Shown: one piece after another, positions 33,620 to 43,023 of the stretch
Position numbering within the stretch: position 1 is the first letter of the stretch
How the letters are laid out: the number at the start of each line of letters is the position of its first letter
Source: Phycisphaerales bacterium
GTDB taxonomy: Bacteria; Planctomycetota; Phycisphaerae; Phycisphaerales; UBA1924
Assembly (NCBI GenBank): GCA_029260395.1
Contig: JAJDDJ010000009.1
Coordinates: 124,001 to 188,000, forward strand
Direction of reading: 5' to 3'
DNA length: 64,000 nt
The notes under the pieces: model-generated
The model's input: only the letters and a program-made list of their open reading frames with translations
The model's database searches: none
What the model was told of the DNA's origin: nothing
Translations under genes and position numbers: made by a program

Positions 33620-35299
33620 TCAATGCCCCGCGGGCCGGCCGCCCTTGCGGGGGTCGCTGGCAGCCTCCCAGCCGTCCTTGCTCCGTGTGATCGCCTGCGC
33701 CGCTGAGCCGTGCTCGCCCACGCTCACCTCGTGGCCCATCGCGCCCAGCCAGTCCGCCCAGGCCTGCTCCTCCGATCGGAACTCGTCGGGCGACCACTGG
33801 TGGTGCACACGCATCGACTCGATCGCGCTAGCCGCACCCTCCCCGAGCATCACCCTGAGCAGCACCTGCGTGGTCGCGGTGATAATCCTCGGTCCGCCCG
33901 CAGCACCCGCCAGAGCGACCACCGCGCCGTCCTCATCGAGCACGATGGTCGGCGACATGCTGCTGAGCGGCCGCTTGCCAGCGCTTGGCAGGTTCCAATC
34001 CGACTGCACAAGCCCATAAGCGTTGGCCTCGCCACGCCGCGCCTGAAAGTCGTCCATCTCGTTGTTCAGCACGAACCCAAACCCGGGCACGACCACCAGC
34101 GAGCCGAAGGTGGTGTTGATCGTCTCAGTACAACTCACTGCGCCGCCCCATTGATCGACCGCGCACAGGTGGCTCGTACCGCCGTCATCGGGAATTGGCG
34201 CAACTTCCAAGGGCGACCCGTACGCACCCGGCTCCTGCGGCCCGTCGAGCGTGATGCGATCAGCCAGCTCGTCGAGATACGAATCACTCGTCAGCCGATC
34301 GATCGGCACCGGCGCAAACGCTGGGTCGGCAAGCCATCGCGAGCGGTCCGCAAAGGCGTGCTTGGTGGCCTCGACAAACACGTGCATCGCCTGCTCGCTC
34401 GCCCAAGGCGAGTCGCCAACTCCCAGCCGATTGCTCGCCCGCTCAAATACCTCCAGCGTTTGCAGCATCGCGATGCCGCCCGAGCTAGGCGGGGGCATCG
34501 TCAAGAACGTCCTGCCCGCGATATCGAACCGCATCGGCTCGATTTCCACGGGTTCGTAGCCTCGCAAATCCTCGGCTGTCATCACCCCGCCGCTAGCATC
34601 AACAGCTTGCACAATCGCTTCCGCGATCTTGCCTTCATAGAACGCGCCCGGGCCTTGCTCAGCGATCAGCCGAAGCGCTGCGGCTTGGCTCGGGTTGACC
34701 GCCCGCATCGATTTGTCGGGCCGCAGAAACACATCGTCGCTCTTGGCGACCCGGTCGGCGTTGGCATCGGCTCGCGCGTGGTACGTCGCCACCGAGGTTG
34801 TGTGGAACCTATCGCGGGCAAAGCCGTTCTCCGCGAGATCGATCGCGGGCTGAACAACCTGCGCCCATTCGAGCACGCCGTAGCGTTCGTGCGCATACGC
34901 GAGCCCCGCCACCGTTCCCGGCACCGCGACCGCCGCCCCGCCGTAAAGACTCGCTCGCTCATCTCGCTGGGCGTAGAAATCCTCCCCCACCGCTGCGGGC
35001 GCGGTCTCGCGGTAGTTGATCGCAGTGGTTACCCGGCCATGCTCAGGATCACTGGGCAGCACGATGACCATGAACCCCCCGCCGCCGATGCCGCACGATG
35101 CCGGCCTGCACACCGACAGCGCGAGCGAGGTCGCGACCGCGGCGTCCACCGCGTTGCCGCCCTGAAGAAGAACGCGCGCGCCAGCCGCTGATGCATCCGG
35201 ATGGTCCGCTGCCACAGCGCCTTGCGGATAGGCCCCCGAGTGCTGGCCCATCGCCACAGAACCTGCGCACAGCGCAACGCCAAGACAGAGTGCTTTCAT
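33620..35299 (-). CDS. ggt: Gamma-glutamyltransferase
   Basis: The 559-aa secreted enzyme has a signal peptide (MKALCLGVALCAGSVAMG, then QHSG). Ntn-hydrolase landmarks: GGNAVDAAVATSLALSV, CGIGGGGFMVI, the autocleavage and nucleophile segment DDGGTSHLCAVD (Thr of GGTSH), NTTFGS and SAGKRPLSSMSPTIV. It cleaves gamma-glutamyl bonds such as those of glutathione in the periplasm after self-processing into two chains. Length is normal. TATGCT lies 6 nt before the ATG, with no Shine-Dalgarno. Convergent with the dockerin-tailed gene, 23 nt apart. Confidence 0.92.
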   Translation of the reverse strand: MKALCLGVALCAGSVAMGQHSGAYPQGAVAADHPDASAAGARVLLQGGNAVDAAVATSLALSVCRPASCGIGGGGFMVIVLPSDPEHGRVTTAINYRETAPAAVGEDFYAQRDERASLYGGAAVAVPGTVAGLAYAHERYGVLEWAQVVQPAIDLAENGFARDRFHTTSVATYHARADANADRVAKSDDVFLRPDKSMRAVNPSQAAALRLIAEQGPGAFYEGKIAEAIVQAVDASGGVMTAEDLRGYEPVEIEPMRFDIAGRTFLTMPPPSSGGIAMLQTLEVFERASNRLGVGDSPWASEQAMHVFVEATKHAFADRSRWLADPAFAPVPIDRLTSDSYLDELADRITLDGPQEPGAYGSPLEVAPIPDDGGTSHLCAVDQWGGAVSCTETINTTFGSLVVVPGFGFVLNNEMDDFQARRGEANAYGLVQSDWNLPSAGKRPLSSMSPTIVLDEDGAVVALAGAAGGPRIITATTQVLLRVMLGEGAASAIESMRVHHQWSPDEFRSEEQAWADWLGAMGHEVSVGEHGSAAQAITRSKDGWEAASDPRKGGRPAGH

Positions 35300-35305
35300 C
35301 CACAG

Positions 35306-35311
35306 AGCATA
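35306..35311 (-). promoter_or_regulatory. -10 box TATGCT, leaderless start of ggt
   Basis: TATGCT is followed by CTGTGG and the ATG at 35299. A weak -35 (GTGACG) lies 16 nt further upstream. Confidence 0.5.
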
Positions 35312-35321
35312 CCGGCCAGCG

Positions 35322-36713
35322 TCATTCCGTCACAGGCTTGGGCGACGTGATGAGGATCACAAACCCGACAATGCCCGCGATGATCGAGGCCCCGAGCACG
35401 CCGAGCTTGGCGGCATCCAGATCAGCGGGCATGGACTTGAACGCGAGGTTCGCGATGAACAGCGCCATCGTGAAGCCGATGCCCGTGAGCCACGCGGTGC
35501 CGAACAGGTGCCGCCACGTCGCGCCTTCGGGCAGCGCGCCGATGCCCAGCTTGGCCGCCAGCCAAGAGAAGGTGAACACCCCGAGAGGCTTACCGATCAC
35601 CAGCCCCGCGACGACGCCCCACAGCGCCATGCTCGACCAGGGCGAGCCCGCAGCCTCGCCTTCCGCGCCGCTGCCACCCCCGCCACCGATCGGCACACCC
35701 GCGTTGGCAATGGCAAACACCGGCAGAATCGCGAACGCCACCCACGGGATCAACGCGTGCTCGAGCCTCCGAACGGGCGTCTCCACTTCCTTGCCAGCGC
35801 CCTCGAGCGCAAGCACCGCGGTCTGCTGCTCGCTTGTGGTCCATGCACGGCCGGGCTTGATGCCCGACGCCTCGAACCGATCGAGCATCCGACGGCCAAA
35901 GCCCAGGTACTCCGCCTGATCGACCCGGCTGCGCGCGGGAATCGTCAGCGCCACCAGCACGCCCGCGATCGTCGCGTGCACGCCGCTCTTGAGCACGAAG
36001 TACCAAACCACGGTGCCCAGCACCAGGTACACCAGCATCCGCCGCACGCCCGCCAGGTTCAGCGCCGTCATGATCGCCAGCACGATGCCAGCCTTGCCCA
36101 GGTACGCGAGGCCGATCTGCTCTGTGTAGAAGATCGCGATCACCAGCAGCGCGCCGAGGTCATCGACGATCGCCACCGATGTGAGAAATATCCTCACCGA
36201 CAGCGGCACTCGCTTCCCGACCAGCGCCAGCACACCCAGTGCAAACGCGATGTCCGTCGCCATCGGCACGCCCCAGCCGTCGAGCGTGGGCTTGCCCCAG
36301 TTCAGCGCGGCGTAGATGCCCGCGGGCACGACCATGCCGCCGATGGCGGCGCAGATCGGCAGCGCCGCCTTGCGCGGGCTCTTGAGCTCACCAACCAACA
36401 CCTCTCGCTTGATCTCCAGCCCGACCAGCAGGAAGAACACCGCCATCAGCAGGTCGTTGATCCACAAGATCAGCGCCTTGCTCAGCGCCCAGTCTCCAAA
36501 GCCGACCGTGAACTTCGTCTCGTAGAACAGCTTCATGTACGAGCCGCTCGCGGCGGAGTTGGCCCAGATCATCGCGCCCAGTGCGCACAAGATCAGCAGC
36601 ACGCCGCCCGCTGCCTCAAAGCGTGCGAACCGCTGGAACGGGGTCATCAGGGTGTCGGCCATCGTTCGGCCTACGCCGCTCTCGGCCTTGGGTACGTGGG
36701 TGGGTCCTGCCAT
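35322..36713 (-). CDS. nhaA: Na+/H+ antiporter NhaA
   Basis: The 463-aa inner-membrane protein has about twelve membrane helices. NhaA hallmarks are LMAVFFLLVGLEIKREVLVGEL, VPMATDIAFALGVLAL and the paired ion-binding Asp of SVAIVDDLGALLVIAIFYT. It exchanges cytoplasmic Na+ for external H+. Compared with enterobacterial NhaA (about 390 aa) it has a longer central loop at residues 270-345 with a Gly/Ser-rich GGGGGSGAEGEA stretch. Two start codons (residue 1 or residue 18) are possible; neither has a strong Shine-Dalgarno. Confidence 0.93.
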   Translation of the reverse strand: MAGPTHVPKAESGVGRTMADTLMTPFQRFARFEAAGGVLLILCALGAMIWANSAASGSYMKLFYETKFTVGFGDWALSKALILWINDLLMAVFFLLVGLEIKREVLVGELKSPRKAALPICAAIGGMVVPAGIYAALNWGKPTLDGWGVPMATDIAFALGVLALVGKRVPLSVRIFLTSVAIVDDLGALLVIAIFYTEQIGLAYLGKAGIVLAIMTALNLAGVRRMLVYLVLGTVVWYFVLKSGVHATIAGVLVALTIPARSRVDQAEYLGFGRRMLDRFEASGIKPGRAWTTSEQQTAVLALEGAGKEVETPVRRLEHALIPWVAFAILPVFAIANAGVPIGGGGGSGAEGEAAGSPWSSMALWGVVAGLVIGKPLGVFTFSWLAAKLGIGALPEGATWRHLFGTAWLTGIGFTMALFIANLAFKSMPADLDAAKLGVLGASIIAGIVGFVILITSPKPVTE

Positions 36714-36936
36714 GGTGGGCCATGTTCAGCAGCCCACCCATCCCGGGCAAGACACCGCACACGAAAACCGCACATCGCGAGCCAAAACCGTACATGCGCT
36801 CCAAGTCACGCCGCCGCCAATCCGCTTCTAATACCTTTGGCAACCCAACTTTGTCGGCATTCCTGCCCCCGTGGCGCATCCTGTGCTTTGGAGACCGGGC
36901 GGTCACTGCGTCCGTACCACCAGGGAGATGCTCACT

Positions 36937-37884
36937 ATGTCGATTCGTACCATCATGGCGCTGGCTGTCGCTGCCGGCACCGCTGCCCCCGCTCTGGCCC
37001 AGTCTTACGGCTTCGAGTCCACCGCTCTCGCGGGAATCAGTGGCTCGGTCGATTTCTCAGTAGCGACTGCCGGCTCGCTCATCGGCGACTGGGACGCCAC
37101 CAACAACCCGACCGGCACCCGCACCAAGCCCGGCCTGTTCGGCGCGTTCGGCCCGACCGAGAACGTGGCAGTCCCCGTCAACCTTGGACTCGGTCTCGGC
37201 GGCGGGATCAACGCCCCCAGCCAGTTCACCTTCGGCCTCGATGTCAACACCGGCGCGGGCACTGTGGCCATGGACAGCTTCAGCGCCAACTTCCTCGCGA
37301 GTGGCCCGCTCAGCCTGCCCGCCTCGATCAGCCTCGCCTTCGATACCTTCCGCACCGCCAACCCCGATTCCCTCTACCTCGGCGTGCCGCTCGATGTCCC
37401 GTTTGGCGATCTCTCGCTCAATGCCCTCACCGCTACACAGGTAGGCCCCGCTGCGCCGGGCCTGCTCACACCCACGGGCGGCAGCACCTACGACCTCACC
37501 ATGGTCATCCCCGTGGTGCTCAACATCCAGCTCGAAGCCATCGGCGGCCAGATGTTCGACCTAGGCCCCATCCCCTTCGCGCTGCCCGTTGATGGCCAGC
37601 TTCAAGTCAGCGGCCAGACCGCGAGCCTCGCTGCCAGCGCCGCGCTCAACCTCGATGAGACGTTCGATGCGGGCGTCGCCCTGCCCCAGTTCCCGCTGGG
37701 ACTGCCGACCATCCTGCCGCCGGGCGATACCGCAAACTTGCTGTTCGACCTCATGCTCGGCGAGATCGGCGCCAACATTGACGCGACGATCAACCTCGAC
37801 GCGACCGGCATCGTGCCCGCGCCGTCGGCAGCGGTCGTTCTCATGGCCAGCGGCGCGTGCGCAGCCAGAAGGCGGCGGGTCTAG
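36937..37884 (+). CDS. Secreted PEP-CTERM-like protein, unknown function
   Basis: The 315-aa product starts after GGGAG with signal peptide MSIRTIMALAVAAGTAAPALA, then QSYG. The mature region is strand-rich, Gly/Leu/Pro-rich, and repeats short patterns such as VPVNLGLGLGGGIN and LDVNTGAGTVAMDSF. No catalytic motif is visible. The tail VPAPSAAVVLMASGACAARRRRV fits a PEP-CTERM-like signal, with an unusual Cys inside the hydrophobic stretch. Single gene, facing a convergent PEP-CTERM-like gene 41 nt away. Confidence 0.82.
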   Translation: MSIRTIMALAVAAGTAAPALAQSYGFESTALAGISGSVDFSVATAGSLIGDWDATNNPTGTRTKPGLFGAFGPTENVAVPVNLGLGLGGGINAPSQFTFGLDVNTGAGTVAMDSFSANFLASGPLSLPASISLAFDTFRTANPDSLYLGVPLDVPFGDLSLNALTATQVGPAAPGLLTPTGGSTYDLTMVIPVVLNIQLEAIGGQMFDLGPIPFALPVDGQLQVSGQTASLAASAALNLDETFDAGVALPQFPLGLPTILPPGDTANLLFDLMLGEIGANIDATINLDATGIVPAPSAAVVLMASGACAARRRRV

Positions 37885-37925
37885 CTCCGCCGCATACCAA
37901 GTGCCCGCAACAAGTCAGATCGGCA

Positions 37926-38513
37926 TCACCGCCGACGGCGTGCCGCAGCCAAACCGACGAGGCCCATCGCAGCAACAGAACCGGGCGCGGGAAGAACCGT
38001 GAAGCTCGCGGTGAAGTACACCGTATCAAACTGAGTCGGACTGGCACCCGCCCAGATGAAGCGCGCATCGCCCATCAGCGCAAAGGTGCCCCACGGCGCC
38101 GTGCCGTTGGTGCCGACATCAATGACATCGATCTCAGGCCCGCCGAACCCGGTCGCCGAAGCGGTCCAGTCCCCGCTGTCCGCGAGTGTGAGCAACTCCT
38201 GTGTGCCGTTGGCGAACAGCGCGTTGCTGCCCGCGAGGCTGAACTTGCCGATGAACATCTCCGGGCTGCCCGAATCGAACGCGCGAACCTGCAGGTAATA
38301 CGTCCCGGGTTCATCAAGACTCACAACCGTCTGGTAGGTCGTCGGCCACGAGCCACCGCTCAGGAACTCGGTGCCCTGCACGTTGGGGTCATTGCTGAGG
38401 TACGCCGAAAACGTGTTGTCCACGGTCATCGCGGCGGATAGCGAATCGCCCGGGCCAGCCGTGGCGAATCCCGCAAACAAAGACAGAACACAGACGGCAC
38501 TGCGAAGTTGCAT
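37926..38513 (-). CDS. Secreted PEP-CTERM-like protein, unknown function
   Basis: The 195-aa product has signal peptide MQLRSAVCVLSLFAGFATA, then GPGD, and a GAGGA site before the ATG. The mature part (SLDEPGTYYLQVRAFDSG, FALMGDARFIWAG) looks like a small jelly-roll or Ig-like fold; PGTYYLQV resembles the PPC-like repeat seen in the four-gene cluster at 47-51 kb. The tail LPAPGSVAAMGLVGLAAARRRR is a PEP-CTERM-like signal. Function unknown. Confidence 0.82.
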   Translation of the reverse strand: MQLRSAVCVLSLFAGFATAGPGDSLSAAMTVDNTFSAYLSNDPNVQGTEFLSGGSWPTTYQTVVSLDEPGTYYLQVRAFDSGSPEMFIGKFSLAGSNALFANGTQELLTLADSGDWTASATGFGGPEIDVIDVGTNGTAPWGTFALMGDARFIWAGASPTQFDTVYFTASFTVLPAPGSVAAMGLVGLAAARRRR

Positions 38514-38630
38514 CTCGTAAGTCCTCTCACTTTGAGCGTGTGCCTCCGCACGTCAGCCGCACCTGCTCACCTTCACCGTGCCCCATAATCGCCTGCCTGA
38601 CCACTGGTTTAGACGCACTTTGTGCCGTGC

Positions 38631-41330
38631 CTACGCCACCTGCCCCTCGCGCTTGGTGAACGTCAGCGCCCCGGCTGAGCCGTCGACCACGATGGTGTCG
38701 CCCGACTCGAACTCGCCGGTGAGCAGCTTGGTCGCCAGCGGGTTCTCGATCCGCTGCTGAATGGCCCGCTTGAGAGGCCTCGCCCCGTACGCCGGGTCCC
38801 AGCCCTCCTCGGCCACCACCGCCTTGGCTTCGTTCGTCAGTTCCAGCGTGATGCCGCGCTCGGCCAGACGATCGCGCAGGCGTTCGAGCTGAATCTCCAC
38901 GATGCTCCCGATCTGCTCTCGGCCCAGCTGGTGGAAGACCACGATCTCATCGATGCGGTTGAGCAGCTCGGGCCTGAAGAACGCGCCGCGCGTCTCGACA
39001 TTGAGACGGGCGTTGAGTTCGCCGCTGTTCATGTCGGGCGTCATGCCCTTGCCCGCGACATCGACTCCAGCGCCAGTGCGGATCAGATCGCGCACCGCGG
39101 CCTCGATCTCCCAGTCCTCAGCGCCCTGCTCGGCCATTTGCTGAATTTTCTGGCTGCCCAGGTTGCTCGTCATCACGATGATCGCGTTGCGGAAGTCCAC
39201 CGTTCGGCCCCGGCCATCGGTAAGCCGACCATCATCGAGCACCTGCAGCAGGATGTTGAACACGTCCGGGTGTGCCTTCTCGACCTCATCGAGCAGGATC
39301 ACCGCGTATGGCCTGCGGCGCACCGCCTCGGTCAGCGCCCCGCCCTCGTCGTAGCCGACGTACCCGGGGGGCGCTCCGATCAATCGGCTCACCGAGTGCT
39401 TCTCCATGTACTCGCTCATGTCGATCCGTACGACCGCGTCGTCGGTATCAAACAGGAACTCGGCCAGCGCCTTGCACGTCTCGGTCTTGCCGACACCTGT
39501 GGGCCCGAGAAACAAGAAGCTGCCGATTGGCCGGTTCGGATCGCCAAGCCCGGCCCGGTTGCGGCGCACCGCATCGCTCACCGCGGTCAGCGCCGCCTGC
39601 TGGCCGACCACACGCTCGGTGAGGCGTTCTTCCATGTGCGTGAGCTTGTCGCGCTCGGTCTCGACGAGCCTCGATACCGGGATGCCCGTCCACCTCGCGA
39701 CGATCTCGGCGATCTGGTCCGCATCAACTTCCTCGCGCACCATCGCATCGCCGCGCGCTTGGCGCGCATCGAGTGTGGCGCTCGCGGCTTCGAGCTTCTG
39801 CTCGAGTTCGCGCAGCTCGCCGTACTGAATGCGGGCCGCTGCTTCGAGGTCACCCCGCCGCTGGGCCTGCTCGAGTTCGGTTTTCTTCGTATCGATCTCC
39901 GCCTTGAGCTGCTTGACCGAATCGAGCTCTGCACGCTCCGCGTCCCACTTGGCCGACAGCGCCGTGTTCTTCTCGCTCAGCTCAGCAAGTTCTCGCTCTA
40001 CACGATCGAGCTGCCTGGCATCGGGCTCCTTCTCGATTTTGATGGCCTCACGCTCGATCTCCAGCTGCATGATCTTGCGCCGAAGCACATCGAGCTCGGT
40101 GGGCATCGAGTCCGCCTCGATGCGCAGCTTGCTCGCCGCCTCGTCCATCAGGTCGATCGCCTTGTCCGGCAGGAACCGGTCAGCGATGTACCGGTGGCTC
40201 AGGCTCGCTGCTGCGAGCAGCGCGCTGTCCTGGATGCGCACGCCGTGGTGCGCCTCGTACCGCTCCTTCAGGCCGCGCAGGATCGCGACCGTTTCCTCGA
40301 CACCCGGCTGGTCCACTAAGATCGGCTGGAACCGCCGCTCGAACGCCGCGTCCTTCTCTACGTGCTTGCGGTACTCATCGAGCGTGGTCGCGCCGATGCA
40401 CCGCAGCTCGCCGCGCGCCAGCGCCGGCTTGAGCAAGTTGCCCGCGCCCATCGCGCCCTCGGCAGCACCCGCGCCGATGATCGTGTGCAGCTCGTCGATG
40501 AACAGAATTACCGAGCCGTCCGAGGCCTCTACTTCCCTCAGCACCGCCTTGAGCCGTTCCTCAAACTCGCCGCGGAACTTGCTTCCCGCGAGCAGCGCGC
40601 CCACATCGAGCGCCATGATCCGCTGGCGGCGCATGCTCGTCGGGCAATCCCCGTTGATGATCCGCAGCGCCAGGCCCTCGGCGATGGCTGTCTTCCCAAC
40701 GCCCGGCTCACCAATCAACACCGGGTTGTTCTTCGTGCGCCGGCTCAGCACCTGCATGCACCGCCGGATCTCCTCGTCGCGCCCGATCACCGGATCGATC
40801 TTGCCGTCTTGGGCCTTGCTCGTCAGGTCGATCGCGTACTTCTTGAGCGCCTCGAACGCGGACTCGCCGCCCGGGTCCTGGATGGATTCCACGCCGCTCG
40901 ACTTGCGGATCTCCGCGATCGCCTTGAGCAGCTTCGCCCGGTCGACGCTCAGCACCTCGAGCAGCGTCTTAGCCGCCGACTTCACCTGCGTCAGCGCGAC
41001 GAGCAGATGCTCGGTCGAGACGTATGCATCGCCCAGATCGCGGGCCTCTTTGTCGGCTTTGGCGAGGATCTCGATGACTTCTCGACCGGAGGCCCCCGCC
41101 GAGCTCTCGACCTTGGGCAGACGATCAAGCTCTGCCTTGGCCAGATTCTTCATCCTGGCCGCGTCGGCGCCGAACTTGCTCAGCACCGCCAGAGCCGGGC
41201 CGGTGGCATCCTCGAGCATCGCTTGAAGAATGTGTAGCCCCGATACCTCGGGGTGGCCCTCCCCGACCGCCCGGGTCTGGGCGTCGGCAAGAACCTGTTG
41301 GGCCATGGTGGTCAATCGATCGGGTCGCAT
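38631..41330 (-). CDS. clpB: ClpB protein disaggregase
   Basis: The 899-aa chaperone has a Clp N-domain (1-145), a first AAA+ module ([32 protein letters not shown]), a long coiled-coil middle domain (about 400-530, with [20 protein letters not shown]), and a second AAA+ module ([31 protein letters not shown]). The middle domain distinguishes it from ClpC. It rescues aggregated proteins with DnaK. AGGAG precedes the ATG. No CIRCE element or heat-shock operator was found in the 580 nt upstream. Confidence 0.95.
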   Translation of the reverse strand: MRPDRLTTMAQQVLADAQTRAVGEGHPEVSGLHILQAMLEDATGPALAVLSKFGADAARMKNLAKAELDRLPKVESSAGASGREVIEILAKADKEARDLGDAYVSTEHLLVALTQVKSAAKTLLEVLSVDRAKLLKAIAEIRKSSGVESIQDPGGESAFEALKKYAIDLTSKAQDGKIDPVIGRDEEIRRCMQVLSRRTKNNPVLIGEPGVGKTAIAEGLALRIINGDCPTSMRRQRIMALDVGALLAGSKFRGEFEERLKAVLREVEASDGSVILFIDELHTIIGAGAAEGAMGAGNLLKPALARGELRCIGATTLDEYRKHVEKDAAFERRFQPILVDQPGVEETVAILRGLKERYEAHHGVRIQDSALLAAASLSHRYIADRFLPDKAIDLMDEAASKLRIEADSMPTELDVLRRKIMQLEIEREAIKIEKEPDARQLDRVERELAELSEKNTALSAKWDAERAELDSVKQLKAEIDTKKTELEQAQRRGDLEAAARIQYGELRELEQKLEAASATLDARQARGDAMVREEVDADQIAEIVARWTGIPVSRLVETERDKLTHMEERLTERVVGQQAALTAVSDAVRRNRAGLGDPNRPIGSFLFLGPTGVGKTETCKALAEFLFDTDDAVVRIDMSEYMEKHSVSRLIGAPPGYVGYDEGGALTEAVRRRPYAVILLDEVEKAHPDVFNILLQVLDDGRLTDGRGRTVDFRNAIIVMTSNLGSQKIQQMAEQGAEDWEIEAAVRDLIRTGAGVDVAGKGMTPDMNSGELNARLNVETRGAFFRPELLNRIDEIVVFHQLGREQIGSIVEIQLERLRDRLAERGITLELTNEAKAVVAEEGWDPAYGARPLKRAIQQRIENPLATKLLTGEFESGDTIVVDGSAGALTFTKREGQVA

Positions 41331-41910
41331 GAGTAGCTCCTTCAGAGAGTCTCATTGCAACCCGCGCGCCCAGCACGACAATCAACAAATACGCCGTATT
41401 GGGCCTCTCCAGGCTGATTAGCCGGCACCCGGACCCATCAACCCGCCCAGTTGACAACCGCACAAATACCGATATCTGCCGATCTGGCACTCGGTCCAAG
41501 GCGGATCGGAGCCCACGGCCGGCGACTATTTGGCCCGAACCCGGGTTGCAAGGGGGGCTGCCTTCGCCGCGGTGCCCGGTCTTCCCCTCGGTGGGGGCTT
41601 GACCATCGACCGCGTTCCCGGCTCCCGGGGTTCGCCTAAAGGTTCGGACACATCATGCACCGGCCGCGGGCTCGGGCCCGCATCAGCCTCAGACTACCCC
41701 ATGATTCGCTCGCCCGCCCCAAGGGTTGCCAGTTCTTGCGTTCCCCCCACCTTCTCCACCGTTCCATTTGCTCTGTCGAATGGTTGACCGCCCTTCGCTG
41801 GCCCGATACAACAGCCTGTCGCCACCGAGCCAATGCTCGGCGTGGCACGTCCGCCCGCTCGGCCCTGCCCGGCTGGCCCCCTCCGCAGCCCCCACCTGGA
41901 GACCGCTCCG
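41331..41910. other. 580-nt divergent intergenic region
   Basis: Lies between clpB and a small lipoprotein gene. No convincing gene. TTGACA at 41451-41456 with TATCTG 16 nt on is a candidate + strand promoter, but it is 430 nt from the lipoprotein start. The part before 41500 is AT-richer than the surroundings. Confidence 0.4.
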
Positions 41911-42195
41911 ATGCCCAGACCACGCGCCACCCTTTCCGTACTTTCGTTGATCGCTGTGGTCGGCTTGTCGGGCTGCTCGATGCTCGGGCCGCGCACGTCG
42001 CACGACCCGGATGCCAGCCGCATCCGCAAGAACCCCTCGCCCGAGTTGCACACCCTCCACGAGACGCCGCACGATGTGCAGAACGTCATCGCGATCATGC
42101 AGAACGAGAACGCCCGCATGCGCAACCAAGACGCTCAGCGGGTGCTCATGCTCGATCGCCCGAGCCGACTCACACGCGAACCCGTGCCGTGGTAG
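41911..42195 (+). CDS. Small lipoprotein of unknown function
   Basis: The 94-aa product starts at MPRPRATLSVLSLIAV with GGAGA about 9 nt upstream. A lipobox GLSGC sits at residues 18-22, followed by SMLGPRTSHDP. The mature 70 residues are polar and helical (HDVQNVIAIMQNENARMRNQDAQRV), which could form a short coiled coil. No family recognised. A terminator follows 60 nt downstream. Confidence 0.7.
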   Translation: MPRPRATLSVLSLIAVVGLSGCSMLGPRTSHDPDASRIRKNPSPELHTLHETPHDVQNVIAIMQNENARMRNQDAQRVLMLDRPSRLTREPVPW

Positions 42196-42257
42196 TCCGC
42201 CCTTCGTACCGGACCGCGTAGCTGCCCAAACGCTGGTCCATTAATCTGATCCACCAC

Positions 42258-42288
42258 AAAAACAGCGAGCCAATGGCTCGCTGTTTCT
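42258..42288. terminator. Bidirectional terminator
   Basis: AACAGCGAGCC (42261-42271) pairs perfectly with GGCTCGCTGTT (42275-42285) around a 3-nt loop. TTCTCT follows on the + strand and TTTTTGTGG on the - strand. It serves the small lipoprotein gene and the convergent H1-like gene. Confidence 0.85.
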
Positions 42289-42348
42289 CTGCGCAAATAG
42301 CTCTACTTCACGACAGGCGGCAAGCCTCATCGGAGCGTGCTATCGGTC

Positions 42349-42798
42349 TTACTTCGCGGTGTACTGACCCCGGCTGACCTTCTTGATGGCCTTGCTCTTG
42401 ATCATCGTCTGGTTAACGATCGTGCGGAAATTCGCCGCCGAAGTCTTGTAGCCGGCCTTCTGCACCGCCTCGGCCGCCTCGGTCACGCCCATCGTCTTGC
42501 CCTTGAGCAGCTTGGCCAGCGCATCATCCAGCTTCATCGCGTTCTTCGGGCGCTTGCGACCGCTCACGTTCTTCGCGCCCTTGCGGGCCGTCTTCTTCTT
42601 CGCAGGAGCCGCTGCGCGCGCAGCCGGGGCCGAGCCCGCGATCGAGTCGATCTCTGCTTCGATCTCTTCAACCTGGCCCATCAGCTTGTCGCGACGGGTT
42701 TCGAGCGTCACGAGCGTGCGCTCGCGGCGCTCCAGCTCGGCGTGCAGAGCGTTGGTATCGATCATCTGAAGCTTGGTACGGCGGGTGCGTTTGGCCAT
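42349..42798 (-). CDS. H1-like nucleoid protein with HARE-HTH-like domain
   Basis: The 149-aa basic protein has three parts. Residues 15-55 form a coiled coil (LHAELERRERTLVTLETRRD). Residues 57-85 are an Ala/Lys-rich linker (PAARAAAPAKKKTARKGAK). Residues 86-149 match the winged-helix HARE-HTH pattern: MKLDDALAKLLKGKTMGVTE, AVQKAGYKTSAANFRTIV, and the closing KAIKKVSRGQYTA. This resembles a histone-H1-like architecture, so a DNA-binding or chromosome-compacting role is likely but not shown. AGGAGG lies 9 nt before the ATG and a good promoter is upstream. It sits beside parB. Confidence 0.8.
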   Translation of the reverse strand: MAKRTRRTKLQMIDTNALHAELERRERTLVTLETRRDKLMGQVEEIEAEIDSIAGSAPAARAAAPAKKKTARKGAKNVSGRKRPKNAMKLDDALAKLLKGKTMGVTEAAEAVQKAGYKTSAANFRTIVNQTMIKSKAIKKVSRGQYTAK

Positions 42799-42900
42799 TG
42801 GTAGAAACCTCCTCGGGTTCGTATTCGCCCTGCGGCGTGTTCGTTGATTCGCCCCGCGAACGCAGCGATAGTTCGCTGCATGCGGCAGGAGCCGAACTTA

Positions 42901-42929
42901 TTAGTAGACAGCGCACACGACATTGTCAC
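42901..42929 (-). promoter_or_regulatory. Sigma-70-like promoter of the H1-like gene
   Basis: On the - strand GTGACA (42929-42924), a 17-nt spacer and TACTAA (42906-42901). Transcription would begin about 95 nt before the start codon. Confidence 0.5.
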
Positions 42930-43023
42930 TTACGCGACAGCCTAAGTCACAACTACAACCTATCATGTTGCGAACGTGAACATTGCTGTTTTTGGGTGAC
43001 GTTGCACGGTCGTCACCGTGCCG

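Noticed and set aside
33710..35191. A 493-codon open frame opposite ggt
   Set aside because: Antisense to a complete gamma-glutamyltransferase with all motifs; no ribosome site or family match.
35508..37592. A 694-codon open frame on the + strand across nhaA and the next gene
   Set aside because: Antisense to nhaA and then out of frame over a secreted-protein gene; low-complexity Arg/His/Pro composition.
41530..41787. 85-codon open frame between clpB and the small lipoprotein
   Set aside because: No ribosome site, no signal peptide or motif, and composition like that of random GC-rich frames.
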